A stretch of 64,000 nt of DNA from Euleptes europaea (GCF_029931775.1 NC_079323.1:97001-161000), one strand, 5' to 3'. Positions 52,730 to 63,878 are shown, counted from the stretch's first letter. Translations and numbers: made by a program. Notes: generated from the letters alone by a model not told the origin.

Positions 52730-55329
52730 ATGAGCGCCGTCGGCGGGAGCGCCCCGGAGGCCGAGCCCCCCCACGCCGGGGGCCCCCCCGCGCCCGCCAG
52801 CGCCGCCGCCCCCCCCGCCCCACTGCCGCCGGGCCCCCCCACGGCCGCCCCACTGCCGCCGCCGCCGCCCCCCACGCACGCCCACGCCGCCGGGGAAGGA
52901 GCCAAGGGGAGCCCCGGCGTGGCGGCGGCGGCAGGAGGAGCCGGTGAGCGGGGGGGGGGGAAGGGAGCCGGGGGGGAGGCGGGCGGCTGACCCTCCCCCC
53001 TCCCGCTGCGCCCCCGGCGGCTGACGGTGTGCGTGTCGTCCGTCCCCCTCCCCCCCTTCCCCCTCCCCCGCAGGTGCCGCCGCCGCCGCCGCGCTGCCCG
53101 CCGAGGCCCCGGCCGTCTCCAACGGGGTGTTCGTGCCGCCCGGAGGGGCCCCCAACGGGGACGCCAAGCCCGCCGCCCCCGCCGCCCCCCCCTCGCCCGC
53201 CGCCTCCTCCTCCAGCGCCCCCCTCGTCGACTTCCTCCTCCAGCTGGAGGACTACACGCCCACGGTGCGCGCGCACGCCCCCCGTGGGGTGGGGTGGGGG
53301 GTGCGGGGTGGGGTGGGGGGGTCGTGCCTCTCCACTCACCTCCTCCCCTTTGCAGATCCCCGACGCCGTCACCGGGTACTACCTGAACCGGGCAGGCTTT
53401 GAAGCGTCGGACCCCCGCATGTAAGTTGGAGTGGGGGGGGGGAGGGGAGCAGAGGGCAGATGGGGAGGGGGTGGGCCGGGCCGAGCCCCCAAGCGGGCCC
53501 TGCAGATGCCGGCACGGAGCCCCCGCACCCAGTCGGGTCTCCTCACAGGTCATTGTCTGGACCTCCCCTTGCCCCAGCTGGCGGTCAGCTGGGAGCATCG
53601 CCTGACCCCCTTCCCTCTGCTCCACTCTTGCTCCACATGGCTCACGCTGGACTCAGAGCCTCGGGAGAGCCCAGCTGGGTCAGGCCCCGGAGGGTCCCTC
53701 CAGCCCAGCACCCCGTCTCCTGGCTCCCGAGGGCCAGCAGCAGGGCACAGAGGCCGAGACCCCTCCCCCCGCCCCGAGATTCACAGGTTTCCTGTCTCTG
53801 AAGGTGGAGGTTCCCCTCCGCCGCCGTAGCTGGTAGCCGCTGATGGACCTCTCGCCTCTAGGAATGTCTCAATATCTAGCCCCCTCTGAAAGCCGCCTGT
53901 GCCTGCGGCCGTCACCCCACCCTCTGGCAGGTGAATTCCATATTTTCATCACACATTGAATAAAGAATTTGTGTGTGTGTGGGGGGGTTAAAATAGGGCG
54001 CTTGCCTGAAGCAACAGGGGTTTCCATGTGTCAGGAAGGGTCACGCAGTCCTCTGCCTCCCTCCCTCTGTATTCTTTTTCAAGAGACCTCGAGGCTCCCT
54101 CCTGCCCCCCCCCTCAAACCCCCTCGCTGAACTCCCCTGCTTCATCCCCCTCTGGAAAAGCAGGGCAGGTGGCAAAAGCGCCAGGGAGACCCCCGTGACC
54201 CTCCTGGGAACTCTGATTTACTGCCGTGAGGTTTCCCCCCTGCAGCATCCGCCTGATCTCCTTGGCGGCACAGAAGTTCATCTCTGACATTGCCAACGAT
54301 GCTCTGCAGCACTGTAAGATGAAGGGGACAGCCTCCGGGAGCTCCCGCAACAAGGCCAAGGTATGGTGCTGCTCAAGAGGAGGGCCGCCTTCCCAAGCGC
54401 CTTCTGTGGTCTCTGCCCCGTGTGCCCGCTGGCCCCGGATCTCGACCATATTGACTTTGCCATGCTTATCCATGCTACTTTAGTCTTGAGGCTTGATTGT
54501 TGTAATATTTGATATGTGGGATTGCCCTTGAAAACTGTTCGCAAACCTCAGCTGGTGCATAATGTCACTGCTAGATGATTGACTAGCATAGGCCAGAAGG
54601 AGCCTGTTGCTCCTGTGCTTGGGTGGCTTCACAGGCTTCCCGTCGTATCCAGGCACAATTCAAGGTGCTGGGCGTTACTCGTCAAGTTCTTTAAAAGTAG
54701 GTGTGGGACCCACATATCTAACAGGGCCTCTTTCCCCCCAGGTGATCCTGTGATCCAGCTAAGGTTAGCGAGGGTGGGGCATTTCTGACAGCCTCCTCTG
54801 TTTGTGAGGGCTGCTCGTGCACAGTCTGTGGTCAGTGGCTGGGCTCCCTCTTAGGCAGGCCCTGCCAGGTAGGGGAGAGAAAGCTCCGGCGCCTGCTCTC
54901 TCCCATAAAAGGCACAAAGTGGAATTGTTTCAGCGCAACTTTGGCAGAAGCAACAAACATCACTTGACTGGCAGCTGGTGCTGCCAAATGTCGCTAGAGT
55001 TGTGGTTTTGACTCGATGCGCTTCTGCTGTTTTAATTAATGGTTTTGACTGCCTGCTTCTGTTTGATAAGCTGCCTTGGGCGTTGTGTGGTGCACAAATG
55101 TGAAGTTAAGTAAGAGCCTCTTGCCTTGTTAGCCAGGGGCCTACTTTTCAGGCTTCCCACAGGGGGCAGAATGGGGTGGGGAGGGAGGAAAGTTGGTGCC
55201 GCGGCACTTCCCTGAACTCTCCCCCACTCCCTCTCGCAGGACAAGAAGTACACGCTGACCATGGAGGACCTGGCCCCTGCGCTGGCCGAGTATGGCGTCA
55301 ACGTCAAGAAGCCCCACTACTTCACTTAG
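52730..55329 (+). CDS. TAF10: TFIID/SAGA subunit TAF10, complete, 224 aa
   Basis: TBP-associated factor shared by TFIID and the SAGA coactivator, with a histone fold pairing with TAF3, TAF8 or SUPT7L. Exons: 52730-52943, 53074-53264, 53356-53420, 54246-54360, 55240-55329. The N-terminal about 110 residues ([15 protein letters not shown] onwards) are Pro/Ala/Gly-rich and probably disordered, as in the family. The C-terminal core is nearly identical to human as I recall it: [65 protein letters not shown] and the C-terminal NVKKPHYFT. Human is 218 aa. Start: the ATG after CCGCC has the family MS start. ATTAAA at 55432-55437 is the poly(A) signal. Confidence 0.97.
53660..53960 (+). repeat. GGATCAGACC-core dispersed repeat in TAF10 intron 3
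   Basis: GAGAGCCCAGCTGGGTCAGG, CCCAGCACCCCGTCTCCTGG, CAGAGGCCGAGACCC, TCTGAAGGTGGAGGTTCCCC and GTAGCCGCTGATGGACCTCT follow the full-length family order. It is the most complete copy here. Confidence 0.65.
54555..55095 (+). repeat. L2-type LINE 3' end, sense, in TAF10 intron 4
   Basis: The + frame reads the L2 block [19 protein letters not shown] (decayed from L.WLPV..R..FKVL.L..K). A distal tail shows GATAAGCTGCCTTGGGCGTT and AAGTTAAGTAAG. It is old and carries several frameshifts. Confidence 0.6.
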
Positions 55330-55431
55330 GCCCCGTTTGGCAATGGCATCTTCCGGACTCCTGGCCCTTGCCAGTCCCCCCTTCTCCCCCCCCCCGCCCC
55401 CCGCAGACATTGTGGTGCTGGTTGCCATGCT

Positions 55432-55437
55432 ATTAAA
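55432..55437 (+). terminator. TAF10: TAF10 poly(A) signal ATTAAA
   Basis: ATTAAA lies 103 bases after the stop codon and is followed by a GTGCTTTCTGGGG G/T-rich downstream element. The resulting 3'UTR is short, about 130 bases. Confidence 0.8.
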
Positions 55438-55459
55438 GTGCTTTCTGGGGCCTGCGTAG

Positions 55460-56815
55460 ATCCCTGCCCACTGCTAAAAGTGAGTGGACCTTGGCAAGAA
55501 AATAGGACAGCCTGGGCCAGGATGCGTAGATTGTTGTGCCCCCCCTCGGACCCTTAAAATCCCCCAGACTGCTGGCAACAAGTTTGTTTGAGTAACCCTA
55601 GACTTTTGACCCTATGAACCACAGAGGCTTACCTGCCTGGGGCCTCTGCCATCGCCTTCTATGAAACTTTGCTGGCTGCTCAGAGAGAAAGTGGTGCTGC
55701 TCTGTGCCTCTTTGGCAAGCATTTTTTGTGTAGCCGTGTGCCGGTTTCCAGCGGACGGAGCCTGGGATCGCCACCTGCTCGTTTGCAGAGGAAGATCCGC
55801 CGAGGGAGCGTTGCTGCGCTCAGTGTTTTGTGTTCTTCCAGCGGCCTGCAGGAAGCTCTCCAGATGCCTCGCTTGGGAGCGTTTAAGTGGCCACTTGATG
55901 TCTTTTGCTGTGTGTGGATGTGATGCGATAAAAGGGGGGCACCCGTTTCTGAAGTAGTGGGCTGTGGAGTGAATTGACTTTGCCTGAGACCACCACCTCC
56001 ATCCACCACAGCGCACCTTTGACCTTGCTCCTGAAACGGGGGATCCCTGCTAGCTGTGTCCTTCCGGCTTCCTTTCCGAACTGGAGAGGACTGGAACAGG
56101 GAAGCGGGGCCCCACCCCCTCATGTTTCCCCACACCAGGAGGAGGAGGGGGGAAGAAAGGGGGCCGTTGCTAAAAAACAAACAAACCAGGGAGCACCTGT
56201 CATTAAGAACCAAACTGCCTAAAACCCGGCAAGTGCTCAAGCCCGCTAAAGGGCTTCAGGGAGCCAGTCAAGAGGGGCAGGGGCCTGGTTTGGAACTGGC
56301 CCTAAGAAACAGGATCCCCCCCTTTCAGCTATCTCAATATGCTTTGAAAAGGGGAACTTGGAGAGTTACAGGGACAGCAGGGACAGCAGGTCGCTCCAGA
56401 TCTCTACCTCCAGATTGCTGGTGGATGGGGTGGAATTCCCCCTCCCCCAAAAGGCTCTGCCCTGGAAATATTTATTAGTCACCAAGGCTGATGTGCTGAC
56501 TAGAAGCCCCTTGGTTGTACGGGATCATACATGCAAGGCTGGATCTGAGCGCTTCTCCCACCCCCACCCCCCCTGATGTGGCCTGTTCTCCTGCAGTCTC
56601 CCAGGAAGGTCTCTCAAAAGCAACCCGGCCCTCAAGATTCCCCCTCCCCTTGCTCTGCTGTAGCGCTCACTGCGCTACCACTGAAGGGAGGGCATGCAAA
56701 CCCACCCACCCATTGCTTCGTTTAAGCGGTAGCTTCTAGGGCTCCTTCCAAGTCACCCACTGTGGCTTTCCTGCGCACCCACCCAGCAAGGGAAGCAACC
56801 AGTGGGGTGGCCTTT
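55460..56815. other. TAF10-ILK convergent spacer
   Basis: About 1.35 kb between two convergent poly(A) sites. I see no repeat that I can name and no credible frame. Confidence 0.5.
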
Positions 56816-56826
56816 AATAACAACTG

Positions 56827-57172
56827 TTTATTTCAAGGCCCTGGGCGTGGCCACAGGGCTGCATAGAAAAGGTAAAAACCGAGTCATGGGCAGGCAGGTG
56901 GCGGCAGACAGCGGAGTGTGAGCGTGCCTTACTGAGGAGGAGCATGTCGAAGCAGCAAGAGTCTGGTTACACACAATGGAAAGACGAGGCGGCATACAGC
57001 AGGCGTGCCCCCCCCCCAGCTCCTGCGGGTGGGGGGGCAAGGCGGTGGCTCCAGCTGTACCGTATTGTCTCAGGGCAAGGAAAGGCGCTCTGGCAGCGGC
57101 AGCACCTCCCAAAGGCACTTGGGCGGGGCAGGGGGCAAGCACTGGGAAGGGATGGGGAAGGCCCTCCCCCCC
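56827..57172 (-). terminator. ILK: ILK 3'UTR and poly(A) signal
   Basis: On the minus strand AATAAA (plus TTTATT at 56827-56832) lies about 340 bases after the ILK stop codon, followed by CAGTTGTTATTAAAGG. Cleavage is expected near 56810. Confidence 0.75.
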
Positions 57173-60100
57173 TTACTTCTCCTGCATCTTCTCAAGGATA
57201 GGGACAATCATGTCGAATTTGGGGCGCTTCGCTGGGTCCTCGTTCATGCAGATCTTCATCAGCTTGCAAATGTGGGGGGAGATCCCCGGAGGGATGGTGG
57301 GCCGCAGCCCCTCCAGGGCCACCTAGGAAGACCCAAGAGGAAGCATAAAGTTCCACAGCCCCGCTCAGGCTGGCCCTGAGTGGGCGAGCAGCCCCCCCAC
57401 CGGCACCCTCCTCACCTTCATGCCAATCTCCATGTTGGAGAGATCGGCAAACGGCACCTCCCGCGTCACCAGTTCCCAGAGCAGCACCGCAAAGCTCCAC
57501 ATGTCTGCTGAGCGGCGGTTGATCTCCTCCGCCTTCCTCTGCAGAGCTGGAGAGAGGGGCAGGAGGCCCAGTTTGCTGGCCAGCACAGAATGTGTTGTGC
57601 GTGTTTCCCCCCCCCCCCACACGCACACGCACACACCCGGCTGGATTTCTGGCATCTTTTGTTGAATGGCACCACCACCTGCCAAAGCTGGGCTAACCAA
57701 ATCGGGCCTGAGCTGGCGTGAAGCATCTGTGGGCCTCAGCAAGAGACAGGACCACAATGAGCAGGCCGTAGAGAAGAGCCTGCTACAGCCTGTTGCCACT
57801 CACCCTCTGGCGCTACCCACGCAGGGGCATACATCCTGCCCGGGCACTGGAAGGAGAACTTGACGTCCGCCATGCTGATTCGCGCAGTCATATCCTCATC
57901 AATCTGTTGGAAAAGACAGGCTGCCTCTGAGCTCCGAGAAGCCCGCCCCGCCCCAATTGCCGGAGGTGCACGCCCCCAGCCCCGCTCACCATGATGCTGC
58001 GGCTGTTCAGGTAGTGCCGGGGGATGAGCGGCTCCAGCGTGTGCAGGAAGGCCATTCCGCGCGCGAGGTCCAGCGCGAACTTCACTGCCTGGCTCTGGTC
58101 CACCACAAAATCTGCCACGAGAGGACCGTCTCTGGGGGTCAGCGAGGCAGGGCCCAAGGGGGCCCTTTTAGCAGGTGCTTGAAAGAAAACCCTTGAGGAT
58201 TGCGGTGTGTGTGTTTGGTGGCCTGACCTCTTCCCCCCATCGCCAGCCCAACGAGCAGCACTGGCTTCTGCTCTGGGTGTGCGCAGCAGCTGCTCGAACC
58301 GGTGGTGGGACGGCTAACCAGTCCTCCCATGAGAGGGCTGCTTCTCCTCTGCCGGCACCTGCCAGTATCCCTCTCCCCACCTCTGCTGTGGCCTTTCCCG
58401 GCAGGGGAGCAGAACAGGGTCATGCCTGCTGAAGAGGAAGGCGTGCCAGGCAATATGGCAGGCGCTGGGAAAGAGGAAGGCACGCTAGGGACAGTTTCCT
58501 CTTCTGCCACCTGCGACCCCCAAAGAGCAGCTCCCGCATCAAAACCCCACGGAAGCATCTGAAAAGATGGCACAGAGGCTGGCAGCACCGCAGAAGTCAG
58601 TACTCCCTGCCGGGGGAGGGGACCAGCTGTGCCCCAGATGCAGCCGCCTTCCAGGACAGTGGCTGAAAAAGCCCGGCCCGAGAAGACCGAGTGGCCGTGG
58701 CCCTCCCCCAGGGCTGGAGGGAAGGGAAAACTCATCCAGCGTCCTGCTAGTGCCAGCCCAGAGAAGGGCCTGTGAGCGCTTAGAGAGGGTGGGTGGAAAG
58801 GCCAGTGACCCAGGGGAGGCGTCAGCTGGCCACGCCTGTGCGGGACCTGGCAGGGCCAGCGAGGGGGGGAGGGAGGGAGGGGGAACCACTAACCCCCTGC
58901 AATCTCTCTCTCTAAAGTTCATCCCTTTCAGAACTTCCAAAGCAACTGTAACAAGATCCAAGGCCCTGGACAGAGAAATTACACTCCGTTCAGAGAAAGC
59001 TTTAAAATCTACTCAGATCGCAAATCATTTCAGGAAGAGCCTGATGTAGCCCAGAGAAGAAGAAAAGAAATGAGGGGGGAGAAGATGTGAAAAATCCCAG
59101 AATCTCTGATAAGGGAGTTGGGAGACAGCTTCCTCTCCTTAAGATCCTGGACAGTTGGGGGGGGTGGGGAACGAGATGGCTGCCTATTGGCAGTGCAATT
59201 CATAGAATCATAGAATTGGAAGGGACCCACCAGGGTCATCTAGTCCAATCCCCTGCACAATGCAGAACATTCACAACTACCTCCCAGTGACCCCTGCTCC
59301 ACGCCCAGAAGATGGCCAAGGTGCCCTCCCTCTAAGGCCTAAGGCCACAGAATCAGCATTGCTGACAGGTGGCCATCGAGCCTCTGCTTCAAAACCTCCA
59401 GGGAAGGAGAGCCCACCACCTCCCGAGGAAGCCTTATTTCACTGAGGAACCGCTCAAACTGTTAGAAAGTTCTTCCAATTGATATATATGATTGGAGGGG
59501 GACTTCCCAGTATTTACGAGAAAAGCGCAGCAAGACACCGCTGGAAACATGCAAGAAACTCACAGCTGCTCTACGCAGAAGGAAGCAGCTGTGAGATCCA
59601 GGATCCTTCTGGCAACGACGTTTTCTGCTGTGCCCCTGAGCGGGAAAGGGGTCCAGGCCCTCCGCTCCCCCCTCCCCCCCAGAACTGGCCGCAGGACTCA
59701 CTTGTGCCTTCGTGCAGCACATTGTAGAGGGAGCCGTAGGGCATCCAGTGGGTGAGGATGATGGGGTGGGGGGCAGGAGGAGCCTGGCAGGCCCCCAGCA
59801 CCGGCAGCACGTTGGGGTGCGAGAAGATCCTATCGAGCAGGGAAGGGCACAAGTGAGGAAGGAAGCGCACAACGCCCCCCCCAGAAACCCTCCCCCCCGC
59901 CACTCCCCCGCCCCTCACCTGAGCTTGGGGTACTCTTCGTTGAAGTCGCGGCTCTTCCGCGTTGTCCAGTCCCGTATCTTCAGCACCTTGATGACGATGT
60001 CGTTGCCTTGCCAGCGCCCCTTCCACAGCTGTGGGGAAGCCAGGGGGTCATGGCGGGAAGGGGCTGTGGGAATCAGCCACAGGTACAGAGAGTGGCCAAT

Positions 60101-63100
60101 GGGTGGGGGGGAGCTCTTCACAATAAGCCTCACTCCCAGCTACCCTGGGGGGGGCATGTGAAGAGAAAGGTCAGCACCTCTCCTGATTGGTTCTCGTTGA
60201 GTTTGTGGCCGAGACTCAGCTGCCGGAAGTCGATCCCTGCCAGTTTGTTCAATGTCCCGTTGCCTAGAAGAAACATTCAGGCTGGGTCTCGAGACTCAGC
60301 CAGAGCCTGCAAAGCCCCCCCCTCCACTGCAGGAGGGGCGACCTGGACAGCGACTTCCTGGCCAGGGGCACCTCCCATGGTCTCCCCTCCCCCCACATAC
60401 TTTGGGGGAAAGATCTCTTACGGGGTCGTGTTCGCGTTGTGCCCTTCCAGAAGGTGTCTTTGTATGGAATGCGGGTCAGACTTTGGCCCAACTTCTCTGC
60501 ACGTTCTGCAGGGAGAGAGAGCAATCAGCACCCCTGGGAAGGGGAGGTGGGGCCTGGCAGGAACCAGAGAGAGGGAAACTGCCCGGGCAGCCTCCTGATC
60601 AAACGCCCCATTTGGACCCCCGTTTCCACGAGGCACCCGCAGCGCCCTTGCCTCCAAACAAGGTTCTAGGGCAGGCCCACAGACAGCAAGTGCTGCTGAT
60701 GCCCAAAGAGACCCCATCAAGGGGCATGCAGCCCCCACCAAGCACCCGCGGCGTAGGGCAGGAGGCAGCGACCAAATCTGTCGGACGTGGCCACGGCAAG
60801 ACGTCTCACCTTTCAGCGAGTCCCGCAGGGGTGCCTTGGCTTTGTCCAGGGGTGTCTCCCCATATTTGTTGCAGATGCTGACGAGAGCCCCGCTGTTCAC
60901 CAAGTCCTGGCAAGGGGCAGGCGAGGACAGAGCGTGTCACGCCGGCCAGAGGTCTTGGCGACATGACCTGGCCTGGCCCCTTCCCCCACAAGCCCCAAGC
61001 CTTGCTCCCTTCAACCCCACACTGCCGCAACCTACCACGGCATGTTTCAAGGCAGCCCTGAAACACCATGTGCCCCCCCCACGCGGGCAGTCACCTGGTG
61101 GCAGCCCTCACCTCGGCCACCTGCTCCTGGCCCCAAAAGCAGGCGTAGTGAAGCGGGGTGTTTCCGTGTTCGTTCACGGCATTGATGTCGGCTTTGAACT
61201 GGATCAGCTGAGCAGAACAGGAGAAGAAAGGCTGAAGGGAGACCCTCTGCCCCCAAACAAAAGGTAGCTGGGGAAAGGGCAGCAGTTGCACTTCCTCTTC
61301 CAGCAGGGGGCATCCCTGGACACGGGGGGGGGGCGCACGTGCCAGGAGAAAGGAGACGTTCGTCTTTTGCGAGGCTTCCAGTCCATGGAGGGCCTGAGGC
61401 CAAGACAGGGGCAGCCCCTGTGCCTTGGGGGGCTTGCAGGAGGCACCCCTCCCTACCTTCTGGACGATGTCGCGGTGGCCGTGGCTGGCAGCCAAGTGCA
61501 AGGGGGTGTCATCGCCGCGGTTCATGACGTTGATGCGCGCCCCGCGCATGACTAGCATGTCCACCACACTGGAGCGGCCCTCCCGGCAGGCCCAGTGCAA
61601 CGGGCTGAAGCCGTGGTCGTCTCTGCAGGAAGAGGGCTACGCTCAGCAAGCAGGAAAGGGGTGGGGGCTCCAGTAGCCCCTCCTCTGCTAGGGATGCCAG
61701 CCTCCAGGTGCACCAGGGGTCCCCCTCCCCAGTAACAGCTCATCTCCATGCTACAGGTGGTGGGCTCTCCTTCCCTGGAGGTTTTTAAGCAGAAGCCAGA
61801 TGGACATCTGTCAGCAGTGTTGATTCTGTGACCTTAGGCACAGCATGAGAGGGCAGAGGGCACTGTGGCCATCTTCTGGGTGTGGAGCGGGGGGTCACTG
61901 GGTGTGTGTGTGGGAGAAGTAGTTGTGAATATCCTGTATTGTGCAGGGGATTGGACTAGATGACCCTGGTGACTCCTTCCAACTCCATGATTCTATGATT
62001 AAGTGGAACAGGCTTCCTCGGGAGGTGGTGAGCTCTCCTTCCCTGGAGGTTTTTAAGCAGAGGCTGGATGGCCATCTGTCAGCAAGGCTGATTCTGTGAA
62101 TGTAGACAGTTCATGAGAGGGAGAGCATCTTGGCCATCTTCTGGGCACTGGGTGTGTGTGTGGGGGGAGGGGAGGTAGTTGTGAATATCCTGCATTGCGC
62201 AGGGGGTTGGACTTGATGACCCTGGTGGTTCCTTCCAACTCTATGATTCTATTCTACGAACAAAAAATGTGTCAGTTTCCCTGGGGGGTAATGGATGCTC
62301 TGGAGAGTGGGCTCTGTGGCATCGTGCCCCACCGAGGTCCCTGCCCTCCCCTGACTCCACCCCCAAATCTCCAGGAATTCCCCAACCTGGATCTGGCAAC
62401 CCTGCCCCCCCATCCCCTGCGTGTGTGTGTGGGGGGGGGGGCCGGCAACCCTACTCCTCTCTCTGGCTGGAGGCCCTCAGGGGGCTTGGGGGAGGCTGGC
62501 AAGGGTCCTTGTTCCTCTCCCCGCGAAGAGCCAAGGCCCGGGGGTGGGGGGCAACCGAGCAGGGCGTTCTGGTCTCTTGGCGACTCCGAGGCAGCCGCTC
62601 CCGGGAAGGGAGTCGCCCCGCCCCGCCCCGCCCCGCCCCGCCCCGGCTGCCAAGCGCGGGAGCAGAGGGCCGGCGGCCCTTAAAAGGAGATCTCCGCCGG
62701 CCCTCCAAGGGGGCGACCCCCGCCCCGCCCCGGGCGCGGCCCCGGGCAGGGTCGCCCCCTCCCCAGCACGGACCCAGGCCGGCCCGGGGGGGGGGGACGA
62801 AGGGCCCCCGCAAGGAGGTGGGAGGGGGGTCCGTCCTGGGCCGGGCGGGCGGGCGGGCGGGCAGCCCCCGCGCCCGGGGGCCGCGCAAACACCCCGGCGC
62901 AGGGCAGCCACCCAAGGGCCAGCCTGGCGCCCGGGAGATCCGGGTTCGAATCCCGCCGCTGTGCTGGGAGCCGCGACGCCGGGCGGCCGGCCGGCCGGCG
63001 CGGGGAGGGCCTCGAGCCGGGGCCCCGCTGGCTCGCTCGCTCGCTCGCTCGCTCGCAGGGCCTGGCCTACCCCGCCAGGCGGGCGTGAGGCCGCGGCCCA

Positions 63101-63204
63101 GCCCCGGCCACTCACCCCTGGTTGAGGTCATTCTCGGTGTTGTCCAGCCAGAGGCGCACGGCCACGGCGTTGCCCTCCCGGCACTGGGTGAAGATGTCGT
63201 CCAT
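57173..63204 (-). CDS. ILK: Integrin-linked pseudokinase ILK, complete, 452 aa
   Basis: Scaffold of the ILK-PINCH-parvin complex at focal adhesions. Coding exons in transcription order: 63204-63116, 61622-61457, 61207-61112, 60906-60810, 60505-60422, 60263-60178, 60028-59919, 59829-59702, 58111-57990, 57903-57804, 57546-57416, 57322-57173. The sum is 452 codons plus stop, exactly the human length. N-terminal ankyrin repeats ([42 protein letters not shown]) bind PINCH. The C-terminal pseudokinase keeps K220 (IVIKVLK) but lacks an HRD base (RHYLNSRS instead) and has MADVKF in place of DFG, as in all vertebrate ILKs; S343 (FSF) is kept. The C-terminus is ILEKMQEK. An AG acceptor (63226-63225) 20 bases upstream of the ATG suggests a non-coding first exon nearer the promoter, as in mammals. 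Confidence 0.98.
58112..59701 (-). other. ILK: ILK intron 8
   Basis: The intron between the exons ending at 59702 and starting at 58111 has one CR1 tail (59205-59475) and otherwise GC-rich unassigned sequence (58190-59200). Confidence 0.6.
59205..59475 (-). repeat. CR1 LINE 3' end, same strand as ILK
   Basis: CATAGAATCATAGAATTGGAAGG at the start (reverse-complement CR1 tail), AATGCAGAACATTCACAACT, AGAAGATGGCCAAGGTGCCC and CAGGGAAGGAGAGCCCACCA, then AGAAAGTTCTTCC. It is sense relative to ILK. Confidence 0.85.
61750..61998 (+). repeat. CR1 LINE 3' end, first of a direct tandem pair
   Basis: GGTGGTGGGCTCTCCTTCCC to CCAACTCCATGATTCTATGA is the CR1 3'UTR. It is antisense to ILK, in ILK intron 1, and is followed at once by a second copy. 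Confidence 0.85.
61999..62256 (+). repeat. CR1 LINE 3' end, second of a direct tandem pair
   Basis: It begins TTAAGTGGAACAGGCTTCCT and ends CCAACTCTATGATTCTATTC. It repeats the previous 250 bases with about the same landmarks plus an extra 5' portion. Either two insertions at a CR1 tail or a tandem duplication. Confidence 0.85.
62614..62646 (+). repeat. (CCCCG)n repeat in ILK intron 1
   Basis: A run of CCCCG pentamers in the CpG island part of ILK intron 1, G-rich on the ILK sense strand (candidate G-quadruplex). Confidence 0.85.
63030..63057 (+). repeat. (GCTC)n microsatellite in ILK intron 1
   Basis: Six to seven GCTC/CTCG units, about 60 bases from the exon 1 donor on the ILK strand. Confidence 0.8.
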
Positions 63205-63610
63205 CGGGCGCCCGGGGGGGGGGGCTGCGAGGCGCGGGGCGGCCAGACAGACAGACAGACAGACAGACCGACCACCCCCCACCCCCGCTAGGCCGCCGCC
63301 GCCGCCCTCAGGGCGCTGCCAGGCTGCACCGGACGATGAGCCGCCTCGCCTCGCCTCGCCTGGGCGACGGCTCCTTCCTTCCTGCCTGCCTGCCTGCCTG
63401 CCCGGGGGGCGAGAGCGGGGCGGGGCGGGGCGGGGCGGGGCGGGCGGGGGCGCCGTCGGGCGGGGCGGCCTCCGGGCGGCAGGGGGCGCTGTGGCCGCGA
63501 GAGGGAGGGGCGAGCTCCCGGGCACGACGTCACTCTCCGGCGCCGCGCCGCGGCCTGGGGCGCACGCGCACTCGCACGCACGCACGGTCGGCGGGGCTGC
63601 CGGCGGCGGC
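63205..63610. promoter_or_regulatory. Bidirectional ILK/RRP8 CpG-island promoter
   Basis: A 406-base CpG-dense gap separates the start codons of two divergent genes. Visible elements: a (CAGA)n run at 63243-63269; a G-run array (GGGGC)n at 63417-63450; a CTCF-like GGCAGGGGGCGCT at 63478-63490; a CRE-like CGACGTCA at 63525-63532; and an NRF1-like GCGCACGCGC at 63560-63569. No TATA box is seen. The ILK non-coding first exon probably lies inside. Confidence 0.7.
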
Positions 63611-63878
63611 ATGTTCGAGGAGGGCGCCTGGAGCGACGCCGCCGAAGGGGGGGCCCCCGCCGCCCCCCGCCCCGCCGATCGCCCGCCGCCCCCGCCCGCC
63701 GCCACCCCCCGGCAGCTCCGGGACACCCTGCGGCGGCTGCAGGCCGCGGCGCGGCGGCGGAGCGGGAGCCCCTCGGGCAGCGGCGGCAGCGGCTCGGAGC
63801 GGGAGTGTGAGGGGGGCCCGGCTCGGCCCCGCAAGCGCCGCGGCCCCCGGCTCAGGCCGCCCGCTTCCCGCGGAGGAG
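63611..63878 (+). CDS. RRP8: RRP8 (nucleomethylin) first coding exon, rest outside window
   Basis: The frame starts [11 protein letters not shown], matching the family start MFEEPEW.EAAP, and contains [20 protein letters not shown], which aligns with the RRQLLATLRALEAAS segment of human RRP8. It ends at a GT donor (GTACTG) after codon 89 plus one base. RRP8 is a nucleolar SAM-dependent methyltransferase that makes m1A in 28S rRNA and joins the energy-dependent silencing complex. The catalytic domain is not in the window, so the call rests on the short N-terminus and on conserved linkage to ILK. Confidence 0.75.

Noticed and set aside
52260-53625. Minus-strand frames of 370-379 codons opposite TAF10 exons 1-3
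   Set aside because: Poly-Gly/Arg translation of a GC-rich promoter and Ala/Pro coding exons; no conserved motif.
63243-63269. Short tandem units as a CRISPR-like array
   Set aside because: These are simple (CAGA)n microsatellite units without spacers, in a vertebrate promoter.
62269-63291. 340-codon + strand frame opposite ILK exon 1
   Set aside because: CpG-island shadow with Arg/Pro/Gly composition; it crosses the CR1 edge and ILK intron and exon.
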